Source: Butyrivibrio hungatei NK4A153
GTDB lineage: Bacteria > Bacillota > Clostridia > Lachnospirales > Lachnospiraceae
Assembly: GCF_000424465.1 (NCBI RefSeq)
Contig: NZ_KE384195.1
Span: 62,001 to 126,000 of the forward strand
DNA: 64,000 nucleotides
Direction of reading: 5' to 3'
The position numbers and the translations under genes were made by a program. Position 1 is the stretch's first letter, and every line of letters begins with the position of its first letter. Below the pieces are notes generated by a model that saw only the letters and a list, made by a program, of their open reading frames with translations, searched no databases and was not told the DNA's origin. Positions 17,853 through 27,474 of this stretch are shown here, piece by piece.

Positions 17853-18527
17853 TTATTCTTCAATCTTCTTAACGATATGATCCTTATCTTTAAAGATATG
17901 ATGCGCAGGAATGCATCCTCTTACCGATGAAAGCGGATAAACATTACACCATCTGCCGATAACCGTTCCCGGATTAAGAACGGAATTACATCCGACTTCA
18001 ACATTATCCCCAAGCATTGCTCCCATCTTCTTAAGGCCTGTCTCGACCTTATCGTCCGCACCGTTCTTTACAACGATGAGCTTTTTGTCGCTCTTTACGT
18101 TTGATGTGATCGAACCTGCTCCCATGTGAGACTTAAAGCCAAGAATAGAATCTCCGACATAGTTGTAATGAGGAACCTGAACTTTGTTAAAGAGAATAAC
18201 ATTTTTAAGCTCGGTAGAATTTCCTACAACCGCACCTTTTCCGACAATTGCGCTTCCTCTTATGAATGCACACTGTCTTACTTCCGCATCCTCATCGATG
18301 ATGCAGGGCCCGCCGATATAAGCAGAGTCAAACACCTTTGCACTCTTTGCGACCCATACATTCTCGCCGCGCTTATCAAACTTATCTGCGGGAAGCTTAT
18401 TTCCAAGCTCTATGATATAGTCCTTGATCCCTGCAAGAAGTTCCCACGGATACTCCTTAGTCTTCATATAATCTGCCGCAATTGTCTCATTAAGATCATA
18501 CATATTAGAAATCTTAAATTCTTCCAT
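17853..18527 (-). CDS. Left-handed beta-helix (GlmU-like) protein
   Basis: The 224-residue protein is dominated from about residue 55 to 215 by hexapeptide-repeat sequence (AKVFDSAYIGGPCIIDEDAEV, then NSVLNPGTVIGRWCNVYP), the signature of left-handed beta-helix acyl and nucleotidyl transferases. It lacks the N-terminal pyrophosphorylase domain of GlmU although homologues are often named UDP-GlcNAc pyrophosphorylase. The acceptor is not evident. It is the distal gene of the argH-asd-DUF234-topB run, 32 bp after topB. Confidence 0.8.
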   Translation of the reverse strand: MEEFKISNMYDLNETIAADYMKTKEYPWELLAGIKDYIIELGNKLPADKFDKRGENVWVAKSAKVFDSAYIGGPCIIDEDAEVRQCAFIRGSAIVGKGAVVGNSTELKNVILFNKVQVPHYNYVGDSILGFKSHMGAGSITSNVKSDKKLIVVKNGADDKVETGLKKMGAMLGDNVEVGCNSVLNPGTVIGRWCNVYPLSSVRGCIPAHHIFKDKDHIVKKIEE

Positions 18528-18559
18528 TTTACGCCTCCGTTACCATGTTTTTTATATAA

Positions 18560-20713
18560 TTATTCATTACGGGCTGATGCTTCGTTTGAGCCTTCTACCG
18601 TAGTTTCTTTTGCTGTAGCCTCTTTTGCCGCCTTCTTTTTAGTAGTCTTCTTGGCTGAACTTTTCTTTGTCTCAGCCTTTTTATAATTGGTCGAAACATA
18701 GTCAAACCTTGAAAGCAGCAGCCTTCTGTAATCATTTTGCTTTACAAGATTCGTCCTCTTGCTGACAAAATCATCAAGCTTATCCATATATTCTTTTTCG
18801 GAAATACTGCCTTCCGCAACGCCGGTAAGTCCCTTCTCCCAGCTTGCGGTAAGCGCGGGATTGAGCATCGGCTTCATTGAACATGCAACCGTCTCGTATA
18901 TCATCTCTCCGAGCTGCGTCGGTGTTATTATCTGTGTCTTCTTATTAAGATTAAGATACTTTATATTGACAAGCTTTGTAAGAATACCTGCTCTCGTAGC
19001 ACTCGTTCCGATTCCCGAACCCTTTATCTGTGCTCTGAGCTCCTCATCCTCGATAAACTGTCCCGCATTCTCCATCGTAAGGATCATCGTACCCGAGTTA
19101 TATCTCTTGGGCGGAGTCGTCTCACCCTCTTTAAGCTCAAAAGATTCAGCGCTTAAAACATCGTTCTTCTTAAGCTTTTGAAGATGTTCAAAGAGCTCCT
19201 CATCGGTTACTGTCTCATCCTCACCTTCATTTTCTTTGTCATCATCCGCTTTTTTATTCTTATCTTTATCCTTGAAAAAAGAATAATCCATCACGTGAAG
19301 ATAACCCTTTTGCGTAAGTATCTTGAAGTTTGCAAAAAAGTGTTCTTTCTTGCCCTCTTCTTCCTTATTGTCCATCGCAAGTTCAAGCGCAACCTTCTGA
19401 TAATTCGCAGGCGGATAAAAGACAGCCAGGAACCTCCTTACTATTATCTCATAAACCTTGGCTGATGTAGGACTCAGCCCCTGAAGCGCCGAAAGTCCCT
19501 GTCCCGTAGGAATAATCGCATAGTGGTCGGTGATTGCCTTGTCGTTTACATACCTTGTCTTCTCAATACCTTTATACGCCTCATGCTGCAATATCGACTT
19601 TGCAAATATCGCACACGGAGCATATGCAGAAAGCCCGTTGATATTCTTATCGATCACCTTTGCGATAGCCGATGACATAACTCTGGCATCCGTTCTCGGA
19701 TAAGTCGTAAGCTTCTTCTCGTAAAGCTCCTGTGCAACCGCAAGCGTTTCATCCGGACTTATCTTAAAGAATCGCGAGCAATCATTCTGAAGCTCCGCAA
19801 GATTATACAAAAGAGGCGGATTCTTGGCTTCTTTTTTCTTCTCACATTTAAGTACGGACGCACTGACGGGAGTCTCTCCAAGCGATGCGATCAGCTTATT
19901 CGCACCTTCTTCGGTCTTAAAGCCTTTCTCACTGTACAGGTCAAAAGAGCCGTTATACTTGGAGTCATCAGTTACTCTCCACTCCGCATCGCATTTTTTA
20001 CCCGCAATATCAACCTTTGAAATAACGCGGTAAAAAGGAGTCTTAACGAATTCTCTTATCTCCCTCTCCCTTTCAACGACAATGCCCAAAACACAGGTCA
20101 TTACACGTCCCACGGATACTACGCACTTATCTATATTGAGATAATTCTTGATAGAATACGCATATTTCAAGGTAAGGGCTCTCGAGAAATTGATACCCAT
20201 AAGATAATCCTCTTTTGCCCTAAGAAACGCGGATGCTCCGAGATTATCGTACTCGCTGTCATCCTTCGCTTCCCTGATTCCGCGCATGATCTCGTCTTCC
20301 GTCTGGGAATCGATCCATACTCTCTTTCGCTTCTTATCTTTTACATTTGCCTGCATATCAACAAGACGATATATATATTCACCCTCTCGTCCCGAGTCGG
20401 TACAGATATATATCGTGTCTACATCTTCTCTGTTCAGCAGTTCTTTTACAATCTTGAATTGTTTTGAGACATTTCCGATAACCTCATATTTAAAAGTTTC
20501 CGGAATAAATGGAAGTGTGTCCAAAGACCACCTTTTGTATTTTTCGTCATAGACCTCAGGATAGCTCATGGTTACCAAGTGTCCGACACACCATGTAACA
20601 ATGGCGGTATCTGACTCAAGATAACCATCTCTCCTGGTAAAATTTATTTTCATCGCCGAGGCAAAAGCCTGGGCAACACTCGGTTTTTCCGCTATATAAA
20701 CCTGTTTAGCCAT
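18560..20713 (-). CDS. topB: DNA topoisomerase III
   Basis: At 717 residues it has the standard type IA topoisomerase plan. The TOPRIM domain begins KQVYIAEKPSVAQAF and carries the acidic DSGREGE motif. The active-site tyrosine is in LTTYPRTDAR. A charged linker (about residues 450-480) and a Lys/Thr-rich tail replace zinc fingers, as in many TopB proteins. It relaxes or decatenates DNA through single-strand passage. Its start overlaps the end of the DUF234 gene by eight bases. Confidence 0.96.
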   Translation of the reverse strand: MAKQVYIAEKPSVAQAFASAMKINFTRRDGYLESDTAIVTWCVGHLVTMSYPEVYDEKYKRWSLDTLPFIPETFKYEVIGNVSKQFKIVKELLNREDVDTIYICTDSGREGEYIYRLVDMQANVKDKKRKRVWIDSQTEDEIMRGIREAKDDSEYDNLGASAFLRAKEDYLMGINFSRALTLKYAYSIKNYLNIDKCVVSVGRVMTCVLGIVVEREREIREFVKTPFYRVISKVDIAGKKCDAEWRVTDDSKYNGSFDLYSEKGFKTEEGANKLIASLGETPVSASVLKCEKKKEAKNPPLLYNLAELQNDCSRFFKISPDETLAVAQELYEKKLTTYPRTDARVMSSAIAKVIDKNINGLSAYAPCAIFAKSILQHEAYKGIEKTRYVNDKAITDHYAIIPTGQGLSALQGLSPTSAKVYEIIVRRFLAVFYPPANYQKVALELAMDNKEEEGKKEHFFANFKILTQKGYLHVMDYSFFKDKDKNKKADDDKENEGEDETVTDEELFEHLQKLKKNDVLSAESFELKEGETTPPKRYNSGTMILTMENAGQFIEDEELRAQIKGSGIGTSATRAGILTKLVNIKYLNLNKKTQIITPTQLGEMIYETVACSMKPMLNPALTASWEKGLTGVAEGSISEKEYMDKLDDFVSKRTNLVKQNDYRRLLLSRFDYVSTNYKKAETKKSSAKKTTKKKAAKEATAKETTVEGSNEASARNE

Positions 20714-22082
20714 TCGTAAGTTCGTCTATCCCAATCAACCGTATCTTACTATCGGGCTTCATGGCCGCATCCTGCAACCACGCATCGAATCCCACAGTTG
20801 AAAAGAGATAGTAATAATCTCCCTCAAGTCTTGCTTTTTTTGCGCAGGACTCTATGCCTAATAGGTCATCATGTGTAGCCTGTCTCTGCCAACAGCACAT
20901 TCCGATTGCCGTATCTCCCACATCGCTCTGGACGATAATATCGAGGTTTCCCTCTTTGCCAAGCCATTCTCCTTCGTCTTCGATCTCAAAAGGAAAAAGA
21001 CCTCTCTCCTCACAGTGCAAGATATACTCGCGGCAAACGGACTTAAAATGTTCCGTAGCATAATTTTGAATTCCTGCAGATATAAATATATCATAAAATC
21101 TTTCGGCAGGCATCCGTATAAGATTACTTTCATTCGGGAAGATAAACCTGAAGTAAAAATCTATGAGAGGATCGGCTATCTTGTACACTCCCTTTACAAC
21201 ATTTTCCCTTCCTACATTTCCGAATGAATATGCCTTATAAGCAAAATCATGATTTATCAAAGTCTTGAGGTAAACAGAAATCTTTGCTCTTGAGAACCCG
21301 GTCTCATGATAAATATCATTGAGCTTATTGATACCGCGTGCCATCACGGAAAGAATCGTGTGATAGACCGCAGTTTCCCTGAGGTTCTCTGACGTAAGCC
21401 TTATTGCTTCGCTGCGGAGAAAAGAATCCTTGTTCAAAATATTCTTACAAACATTCTCTTTAAATGAAAGTGTATCGTCAAAATATCTCCAAAGTCCCGT
21501 CTGTCCGCCAAGTACCGAATAAGTCAGCACAGCATCCTTATAAGACATATTGGGATAAAAAGACCTGAGTGCAGAAAACGGAAGCGGCTTGATTTTCCTA
21601 AATCCTACGATATTTGCCGCAAGATTACCAAGACTTGCCACCATACTGTTCTCAACCCAGTTGACATCGTAACTCACAAGAAGAACAAGAACCTGCTTGA
21701 ATTTGCCGTTCTTTTCAAGATAACCGGTCAGCTGATCCATGAACGCCGCGTCTGTCTTTAATATGTTCTCAAAATTTCTGATCACAAAAACAACAGGAGC
21801 TCTTCCCACGGAATCCGCACAGGCACTAAACAGATCGTAATAACTTTCTATTTTTCCCGCAGATATTCCATCATTTTTTAATTCCTCGGTCCACAGTCTG
21901 AGCTGTTCTCCGGACGATGCAGAGCGCGCCGAATAGAAAAAGCTCTTCCTGTTTTCCATGAATTTCAAAAGAAAGGAGTCCTGTTCAATATTCCTGTGTC
22001 CGTAGACAACAAGAATATTGGACAAACCACTCTCATAGTATCTGTTTAAAAAATTTAAATCATCCTGCCTCTGTTCTTCCAT
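20706..22082 (-). CDS. Archaeal-type ATPase/DUF234 protein with eroded catalytic motifs
   Basis: The 458-residue protein has the layout of the archaeal ATPase_2 plus DUF234 family: an N-terminal STAND-like ATPase (1-230), a winged-helix region (about 235-290) and a C-terminal DUF234 part with DPLIDFYFRFIFPN. The usual Walker A (GRRRVGKT-like) is replaced by GHRNIEQDS, and Walker B (hhhDE) reads VFVIRNFENI. The DUF234 nuclease-like ECK motif is GMCCW. It is probably a pseudo-ATPase kept for binding. The frame is intact over its full length, so it is not a decaying pseudogene. It lies between asd and topB. Confidence 0.75.
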   Translation of the reverse strand: MEEQRQDDLNFLNRYYESGLSNILVVYGHRNIEQDSFLLKFMENRKSFFYSARSASSGEQLRLWTEELKNDGISAGKIESYYDLFSACADSVGRAPVVFVIRNFENILKTDAAFMDQLTGYLEKNGKFKQVLVLLVSYDVNWVENSMVASLGNLAANIVGFRKIKPLPFSALRSFYPNMSYKDAVLTYSVLGGQTGLWRYFDDTLSFKENVCKNILNKDSFLRSEAIRLTSENLRETAVYHTILSVMARGINKLNDIYHETGFSRAKISVYLKTLINHDFAYKAYSFGNVGRENVVKGVYKIADPLIDFYFRFIFPNESNLIRMPAERFYDIFISAGIQNYATEHFKSVCREYILHCEERGLFPFEIEDEGEWLGKEGNLDIIVQSDVGDTAIGMCCWQRQATHDDLLGIESCAKKARLEGDYYYLFSTVGFDAWLQDAAMKPDSKIRLIGIDELTNG

Positions 22083-22088
22083 AACCTA

Positions 22089-23174
22089 TCACTTTTTGTT
22101 AATATATCCACTTGCCTTCAAGAGTTCTGCACACTCAACCGCTCCGCCTGCAGCGCCGCGAAGTGTATTGTGTGAAAGACCTACAAACTTCCAATCATAA
22201 ACAGAATCCTCACGGATACGTCCGATGCTTACACCCATGCCGTTCTCATAGTTAACGTCAAGTGTGATCTGAGGTCTGTTATCTTCCTGCATATACTGAA
22301 TAAACTGCTTGGGAGCGCTGGGAAGATTAAGCTGCTGAGGAAGTCCTGAGAATTTCTCAAGCTTCTCGATAAGCTGTTCCTTTGTAGGATTCTTCTTGAA
22401 CTTAACAAAAGCAGCTGCTGTATGTCCGTAAAGTACAGGAATTCTGATGCACTGGCATGTGATCTTAACATCATCGGCAGGAACGATAACACCGTTCTCA
22501 ACCTTACCCCAGATTCTGAGGGGCTCTTTCTCTGACTTCTCTTCCTCACCTGAGATGAAAGGAATAACATTTCCAACCATCTCCGGCCACTCATCAAAGT
22601 TCTTTCCTGCTCCTGAAATAGCCTGGTATGTTGTAGCAACTACCTCATAAGGCTCGAACTCCTTCCAAGCTGTAAGAGCGGGTGTGTAGCTCTGGATTGA
22701 GCAGTTGGGCTTAACTGCGATGAATCCCTTTGTTGTTCCGAGTCTCTTTTTCTGGAATTCGATAACATCCATATGCTCAGGGTTGATCTCAGGGATGATC
22801 ATAGGAACATCGGGAGTCCATCTGTGTGCGCTGTTGTTAGAAACTACAGGAGTCTCTGTCTTAGCATACTCTTCCTCGATAGCCTTGATCTCGTCCTTTG
22901 ACATGTTTACTGCTGAAAGAACAAAGTCAACGTCCTCTGAAACGCCCTTTACATCAGTAACGTCCTTGATAACGATATTCTTGACAGAATCAGGAATAGG
23001 TCCGTCCATCTTCCATCTGTTTCCTACAGCCTCTTCGTATGTCTGTCCTGCACTTCTGGGGCTTGCAGCAATTGTTGTGACCTCAAACCAGGGATGATCC
23101 TTGATAATATCAATAAATCTCTGTCCTACCATTCCTGTTCCGCCAAGTACTGCAACCTTCAATTTCTCGCTCAT
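22089..23174 (-). CDS. asd: Aspartate-semialdehyde dehydrogenase
   Basis: This 361-residue enzyme reduces aspartyl phosphate to aspartate semialdehyde for lysine, methionine and threonine synthesis. The NADP-binding GGTGMVGQRF motif opens the protein and the active-site cysteine lies in KPNCSIQSY. The length and this motif place it in the archaeal/fungal-like ASADH branch rather than the E. coli one. An AGGAGG-like site precedes the ATG. It lies 30 bp after argH and six bases before the DUF234 gene. Confidence 0.95.
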   Translation of the reverse strand: MSEKLKVAVLGGTGMVGQRFIDIIKDHPWFEVTTIAASPRSAGQTYEEAVGNRWKMDGPIPDSVKNIVIKDVTDVKGVSEDVDFVLSAVNMSKDEIKAIEEEYAKTETPVVSNNSAHRWTPDVPMIIPEINPEHMDVIEFQKKRLGTTKGFIAVKPNCSIQSYTPALTAWKEFEPYEVVATTYQAISGAGKNFDEWPEMVGNVIPFISGEEEKSEKEPLRIWGKVENGVIVPADDVKITCQCIRIPVLYGHTAAAFVKFKKNPTKEQLIEKLEKFSGLPQQLNLPSAPKQFIQYMQEDNRPQITLDVNYENGMGVSIGRIREDSVYDWKFVGLSHNTLRGAAGGAVECAELLKASGYINKK

Positions 23175-23204
23175 AATGTCCTCCTAAGATTCTCCTAAAA
23201 TATA

Positions 23205-24590
23205 TTAAAGCTTAAATTCTTTTAAAAAAGCTTCATTAACATCAATTACTTTTTTCATTACAACAGGGCTCGGTGCTCCGACCGTAAGCCTCTTGTTTAC
23301 ACAAGTTTCAAGACTGATCGCATCATAGATGTCCTCGTCAAAAAGCTCCGAAAAGCTCTTAAGTTCATCTATCTTAAGATCGTCTATCGCACACTTCTTG
23401 TCTATACAATAAAGAACAAGTCTTCCGATAACGGAATGTGCATCTCTGAAAGGCATACCCTTAACAACAAGGTAATCTGCCGCATCAGTGGCATTTGTAA
23501 AGCCCATCATCGCACTCTTTTCCATGTTCTCTTTGTTGAACTTAAGTGTCCTTAACATATCGGTAAAAAGAGTCAGGCAATTGGAAACCGTATCGATGGC
23601 ATCAAACGCAGCCTCTTTGTCCTCCTGCATATCCTTGTTGTATGCAAGCGGAATTCCCTTCATGGTTGTAAGAAGCGACGTAAGGTCTCCGTAAACTCTT
23701 CCGGTCTTACCTCTTACAAGCTCCGCGATATCAGGGTTCTTCTTCTGCGGCATGATGCTGCTTCCTGTAGAATATGCATCATCAATGTCCACAAATCTGT
23801 ATTCATTTGAGTTCCAGATGATGATCTCTTCGCTAAATCTCGAAAGATGCATCATTACAGTTGAAAGAGCTGCAAGGAACTCAATAAGATAATCTCTGTC
23901 CGATACGGAATCCATGCTGTTTAATGTAGGTCCGTAGAAATCAAGGAGCTGTGCCGTATAATCTCTGTCAAGCGGATATGTCGTTCCCGCAAGCGCTCCG
24001 GCTCCGAGCGGACAATAGTTCATTCTCTCTCTTATATCCTTCATCCTGAGAAGGTCTCTTTTAAACATTTCAAAATATGCACCTACGTGGTGTGCAAGTG
24101 TAACGGGTTGTGCTTTCTGAAGATGCGTAAACCCCGGCATATAAGTCTCGGTGTTCGCTTTCATAATATCAAGAAGCGTAACGAGCATATTGTTCAAAAG
24201 ATCTGCCATGTGCTCAACTTCGCCCCTCACATAAAGTCTCATATCAAGAGCAACCTGATCGTTTCTGCTTCGTCCCGTGTGGACCTTTTTTCCTGCGTCT
24301 CCGACCCTGTCTATAAGATTAGCCTCGAGGAAACTGTGAATATCCTCATATTTGCCGGTAATTTCAAGTTTCCCGGACTTAACGTCCTCTAATATAGAAT
24401 CAAGTCCCTCAGTTATGAGCTTCTTCTCTTCTTCTGAAATGATGTTTTGCTTGGCAAGCATAGTTGCATGTGCCTTGCTGCCTCTTACATCCTGTTCCAA
24501 AAATCTCTTGTCAAAACTGATGGATGCATTAAAATTCCAAGCCAGTTCATTGATACTGCCGGTGAATCTGCCTCCCCAAAGCTGTGCCAT
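23205..24590 (-). CDS. argH: Argininosuccinate lyase
   Basis: At 461 residues it has the full length of ArgH, which splits argininosuccinate to arginine and fumarate, the last step of arginine synthesis. MAQLWGGRF opens the protein and the fumarase-superfamily signature GSSIMPQKKNPD is intact, as is HTGRSRNDQV. It is the first gene of the leftward argH-asd-DUF234-topB-LbH run. No other arginine gene is in the window. Confidence 0.97.
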   Translation of the reverse strand: MAQLWGGRFTGSINELAWNFNASISFDKRFLEQDVRGSKAHATMLAKQNIISEEEKKLITEGLDSILEDVKSGKLEITGKYEDIHSFLEANLIDRVGDAGKKVHTGRSRNDQVALDMRLYVRGEVEHMADLLNNMLVTLLDIMKANTETYMPGFTHLQKAQPVTLAHHVGAYFEMFKRDLLRMKDIRERMNYCPLGAGALAGTTYPLDRDYTAQLLDFYGPTLNSMDSVSDRDYLIEFLAALSTVMMHLSRFSEEIIIWNSNEYRFVDIDDAYSTGSSIMPQKKNPDIAELVRGKTGRVYGDLTSLLTTMKGIPLAYNKDMQEDKEAAFDAIDTVSNCLTLFTDMLRTLKFNKENMEKSAMMGFTNATDAADYLVVKGMPFRDAHSVIGRLVLYCIDKKCAIDDLKIDELKSFSELFDEDIYDAISLETCVNKRLTVGAPSPVVMKKVIDVNEAFLKEFKL

Positions 24591-24719
24591 ATTTATTTAT
24601 CCTTCCCACTTTTTCATAGTAAAGTACAAAAAATTATAATCACAACTTAACATAAGAGACTTTCAAAAACAATGTATAATATTGCTCAAATCTTAATTGG
24701 TTTAAGTTGTTTTATTGTA

Positions 24720-24753
24720 TAAAAAAACAAATGTCCGCGATACGCGGACATTT
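24720..24753 (-). terminator. Terminator of the ABC-2/GntR operon
   Basis: An 11-bp perfect stem (24729-24739 with 24743-24753) and three-base loop are followed on the leftward strand by seven U residues. It separates the transporter operon from the argH promoter region. Confidence 0.85.
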
Positions 24754-24786
24754 TACAGTCATATAAGCCAATATTGTACGCAGGAT

Positions 24787-25440
24787 CTATGAAATAAATA
24801 TCACTTCAATCTTTCTGAATGTAAGCCAGTTTATCAAAAGACCGGCCGCAACGAACGCCATAATCCCTGCCCAAACCTGCAACCGGTCGGATCCGGTTGA
24901 TAATAATACGCCAAAAAAGCCATTTCCCATATAATGTGCAACCGAATCAGATAATACAACCCTTGCCGTGAGCACAAATGCGGCATTAATCGTAACGAAA
25001 TACGACCAAAATGCCAACATTCCAAACCGTATTACGCTGTTTCCGGCCAGTCCCTCAAGCCACATAGCAAATCCAAAAAGAATTATCACAAGCTTAAAAC
25101 ACGGATAAAATCCGTCTTTTAAACAAAAAACGACCGGAAAGATAATAATAACAAGTTCCAGAAAATCCCACACCCTGCTCCAGATAAAAAGCTTATATCT
25201 GGTAATACCAAAGCTCAATCCTCTCGGAACTTCTGTTGCCGACATACACCATTTTACGCACATGCAGGCAGCCACAATTGAAGCCGTCAAAAATCCCCAT
25301 TGCAGATAAAAAAACTCCTCATCTCTCAGTAATCTCGCAGCAAAGATAACCAGCAATATTCCGAATGTTACCATCACAATATTCAATAATATATTAGTTT
25401 TTTTTAGGCATATAACTGTCTTGAAATCTCTAAGCATATT
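24787..25440 (-). CDS. Putative ABC-2 type permease subunit (second)
   Basis: The protein is hydrophobic, with about six membrane helices, and has no catalytic motif. It is the fourth gene of a GntR-ATPase-permease-permease operon, so it is probably a transporter membrane subunit. A GTG at 25452 overlaps the upstream stop (GTGA), and an ATG at 25440 follows AGGGGG closely. The ATG is preferred because MLRDFKTVICLKK looks like a natural membrane-protein start; the difference is four residues. Confidence 0.7.
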   Translation of the reverse strand, partial: NMLRDFKTVICLKKTNILLNIVMVTFGILLVIFAARLLRDEEFFYLQWGFLTASIVAACMCVKWCMSATEVPRGLSFGITRYKLFIWSRVWDFLELVIIIFPVVFCLKDGFYPCFKLVIILFGFAMWLEGLAGNSVIRFGMLAFWSYFVTINAAFVLTARVVLSDSVAHYMGNGFFGVLLSTGSDRLQVWAGIMAFVAAGLLINWLTFRKIEVIFIS

Positions 25441-25448
25441 TCCCCCTG

Positions 25449-26102
25449 TCACGTAACAACCGAACTGTACTTATTTGCCCTATATATCAGCACTTCCATG
25501 CCGGCAAATATCAGCAGTGCTCCTAGCGCATATATAACCACGTTATTCTCAAATGCATAAGCTGAAAAACCGACGTCTATAATCACAAAAGAATACCTGA
25601 TAAGTACATATAGAAGCATATAAACTATTGCAACAACAGCAGCAACGGCATTATTGTATTTATCAACCTTATATCCGAAAAAGTATCCCGACGCTCCCGA
25701 CGCAAGCGACATTGCAATTACAAAAAGCACATGCTTAATGCGTCCTTGCTCCCACACCGGCAAAGCAAGCAATAAATATCCCAATGCATTACACAATGCG
25801 TACGTGCCCTGTTTTATCAGATTGCCAATGAAAATATCTTTTCTTCTTGCACCCATAGACAATACGATACCATCGTTCAATGTAGCTGCATATAATGAAA
25901 GCATAAAAGCAGCATACGGCATGAAAAATTCAAAAAATTCAAGAAGCATTAAAAACAGTCTCCTGCTCCAGTCATCTCCTTCTCCCAGTAGCGTAGCAGT
26001 CCACATTACTGCTACCGCGAGTACCCCGAGTGAAATATAAGAAAATAGTTTTATTCCCTGCCTAAAATAGTATTTTGCAGTTCTTTTAAAAAGATCACTC
26101 AT
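25449..26102 (-). CDS. Putative ABC-2 type permease subunit (first)
   Basis: The 217-residue protein is very hydrophobic with about six membrane helices (for example near residues 20-35, 55-75, 100-120 and 140-165). It resembles the membrane subunits of YtrC/D-like or BcrB-like ABC-2 systems only in layout. It begins three bases after the ATP-binding gene, so the two are translationally coupled. The substrate is not indicated. Confidence 0.75.
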   Translation of the reverse strand: MSDLFKRTAKYYFRQGIKLFSYISLGVLAVAVMWTATLLGEGDDWSRRLFLMLLEFFEFFMPYAAFMLSLYAATLNDGIVLSMGARRKDIFIGNLIKQGTYALCNALGYLLLALPVWEQGRIKHVLFVIAMSLASGASGYFFGYKVDKYNNAVAAVVAIVYMLLYVLIRYSFVIIDVGFSAYAFENNVVIYALGALLIFAGMEVLIYRANKYSSVVT

Positions 26103-26105
26103 ACA

Positions 26106-26984
26106 TTAAGCCCCCTTTTCCGCGCTCTTACACATAGCATAGAAAAGATTTTGAAGTGAAACGGGCTCTATATGAACCTCTTCCCCAAAGTCAATACCGG
26201 GCTCTTCTGCCAGCAATATAGCTACCTTGAACCCTCCAATTGTCTCAGTGTTATATACTTTGTATCCGCTTACCGCCTTATCAACCGCCTCCGCAGATCC
26301 GCTCACGCGATATGCTCTCGCAAGAAGATCCTCTGTATTTTCCTCAAATTTGATTTCTCCGCCATCAATAATGATAACTCTCTCAAATAACGAAGCCGCC
26401 TCCTCAATGATATGAGTGCTTATTATAAAGGTCCTTCCCGTATTTGCGTATTCATCAATGACAAGATTATAGAACTGTTCTCTTGCCACAATATCAAGTC
26501 CCGCAACAGGCTCATCAAGGATTGTTATCTCCGCTTTACTTGCAAGTGCCACAATTATAGTAACTACCGACAGCATTCCCTTTGACAGCCCTCTTATCCT
26601 TTTGCCGGCATCGATCTTAAAGAGCTTTATAAGCTCCTTTGCATATTCTTCATCCCAGTTCGCATAAAAAGCCTTTGCGGTAGCAAGATATTCTTTTACC
26701 TTAAGATTATTCGTTCCAAGCATTGTAACCTGCGAAATCTCTCTGGAATAGCAAATTCGTGACAATGCCTTCTCATTCTCCCATACAGCTTCTCCATCCA
26801 AAGTTACAGTACCTTCCGTAGCCGGATTCTGCGCAGTCAGTATGGATAAAAGAGTAGTTTTTCCCGCGCCGTTTCGACCAATAAGGCCATAGATCTTACC
26901 TGTTTCCAAATTGATATCAATATTTTTCAAAACGGTTTCTTTTCCGTATTTTTTTACTATATTCTTACCCGCTAAAACTCCCAT
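26106..26984 (-). CDS. ABC transporter ATP-binding protein (YtrB-like)
   Basis: The 292-residue protein has one ABC domain: Walker A GRNGAGKTT, signature segment RGLSKGMLS in place of LSGGQ, Walker B AEITILDEPVAG, and the switch histidine in FIISTHIIEEA. A C-terminal extension of about 80 residues is typical of BcrA/YtrB-type subunits. It lies between the GntR regulator and two membrane proteins. Such systems are often induced by cell-wall antibiotics, but here that is inference. Confidence 0.92.
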   Translation of the reverse strand: MGVLAGKNIVKKYGKETVLKNIDINLETGKIYGLIGRNGAGKTTLLSILTAQNPATEGTVTLDGEAVWENEKALSRICYSREISQVTMLGTNNLKVKEYLATAKAFYANWDEEYAKELIKLFKIDAGKRIRGLSKGMLSVVTIIVALASKAEITILDEPVAGLDIVAREQFYNLVIDEYANTGRTFIISTHIIEEAASLFERVIIIDGGEIKFEENTEDLLARAYRVSGSAEAVDKAVSGYKVYNTETIGGFKVAILLAEEPGIDFGEEVHIEPVSLQNLFYAMCKSAEKGA

Positions 26985-27001
26985 TACCGTCTCCTTATTT
27001 A

Positions 27002-27370
27002 TCAGGTTCCATTACTTCCGTCTATCATCTTCTTGAGCTCTTCCTTGTCTATTCCGATAAGCTTCGCTTCATTTATTATCTTTTTTACAAAGGTTTCGTA
27101 GAAGTTATTTCTTCTCTCTTCCATTATCATGTCTTTGGCACCGGTCTGAACAAACATACCGATTCCTCTCTTCTTATAAAGAACCTTCTTATCTACCAGA
27201 ATATTGATTCCCTTCGCCGCGGTTGCCGGATTGATTTTATAAAACTTGGACAACTCTGTTGTACTCGGAACCTGTTCTTCCTCGCCTAATATTCCACGCA
27301 ATATTTCATCCTCTACCATCTCGCTTATCTGCAAGTAGATTGATTTCTCTTCGCCCAGATTATCCAGCAC
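27002..27370 (-). CDS. GntR-family (YtrA-type) transcription regulator
   Basis: AAAGGAG is placed properly for the GTG at 27370 rather than the GTG at 27379, giving 122 residues. The N-terminal winged helix (residues about 10-70, SIYLQISEMVEDEILRG, then STTELSKFYKINPATAAKGI) is the GntR type. The short C-terminal part, with no effector domain, places it in the YtrA subfamily, which controls adjacent ABC operons. It is the first gene of its operon and probably autoregulates. Confidence 0.9.
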   Translation of the reverse strand: MLDNLGEEKSIYLQISEMVEDEILRGILGEEEQVPSTTELSKFYKINPATAAKGINILVDKKVLYKKRGIGMFVQTGAKDMIMEERRNNFYETFVKKIINEAKLIGIDKEELKKMIDGSNGT

Positions 27371-27405
27371 GCAGTCCACTCTCCTTTCAGGTTGTATAGT
27401 TGATT

Positions 27406-27417
27406 ACTTATGTAAGT
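27406..27417. promoter_or_regulatory. Candidate GntR operator
   Basis: ACTTATGTAAGT is an inverted repeat with five-bp arms and a two-base centre, placed about 35 bp before the GntR start codon. Position and symmetry fit autoregulation; no binding evidence exists. Confidence 0.4.
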
Positions 27418-27433
27418 GACCTTATCACAAAAG

Positions 27434-27461
27434 AAAAGATATATCAAGTGACATATCTTTT
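27434..27461 (-). terminator. Terminator of the GH2 gene
   Basis: Nine-bp arms (27434-27442 and 27453-27461) are followed leftward by TCTTTTG. The position 13 bp past the GH2 stop fits termination before the GntR promoter. Confidence 0.6.
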
Positions 27462-27474
27462 CCCTCTATCTGCA

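Noticed and set aside
20706..22082. Pseudogene call for the DUF234 protein
   Set aside because: Motifs are lost but the frame is intact for 458 codons, spacing to neighbours is tight and structural motifs persist.
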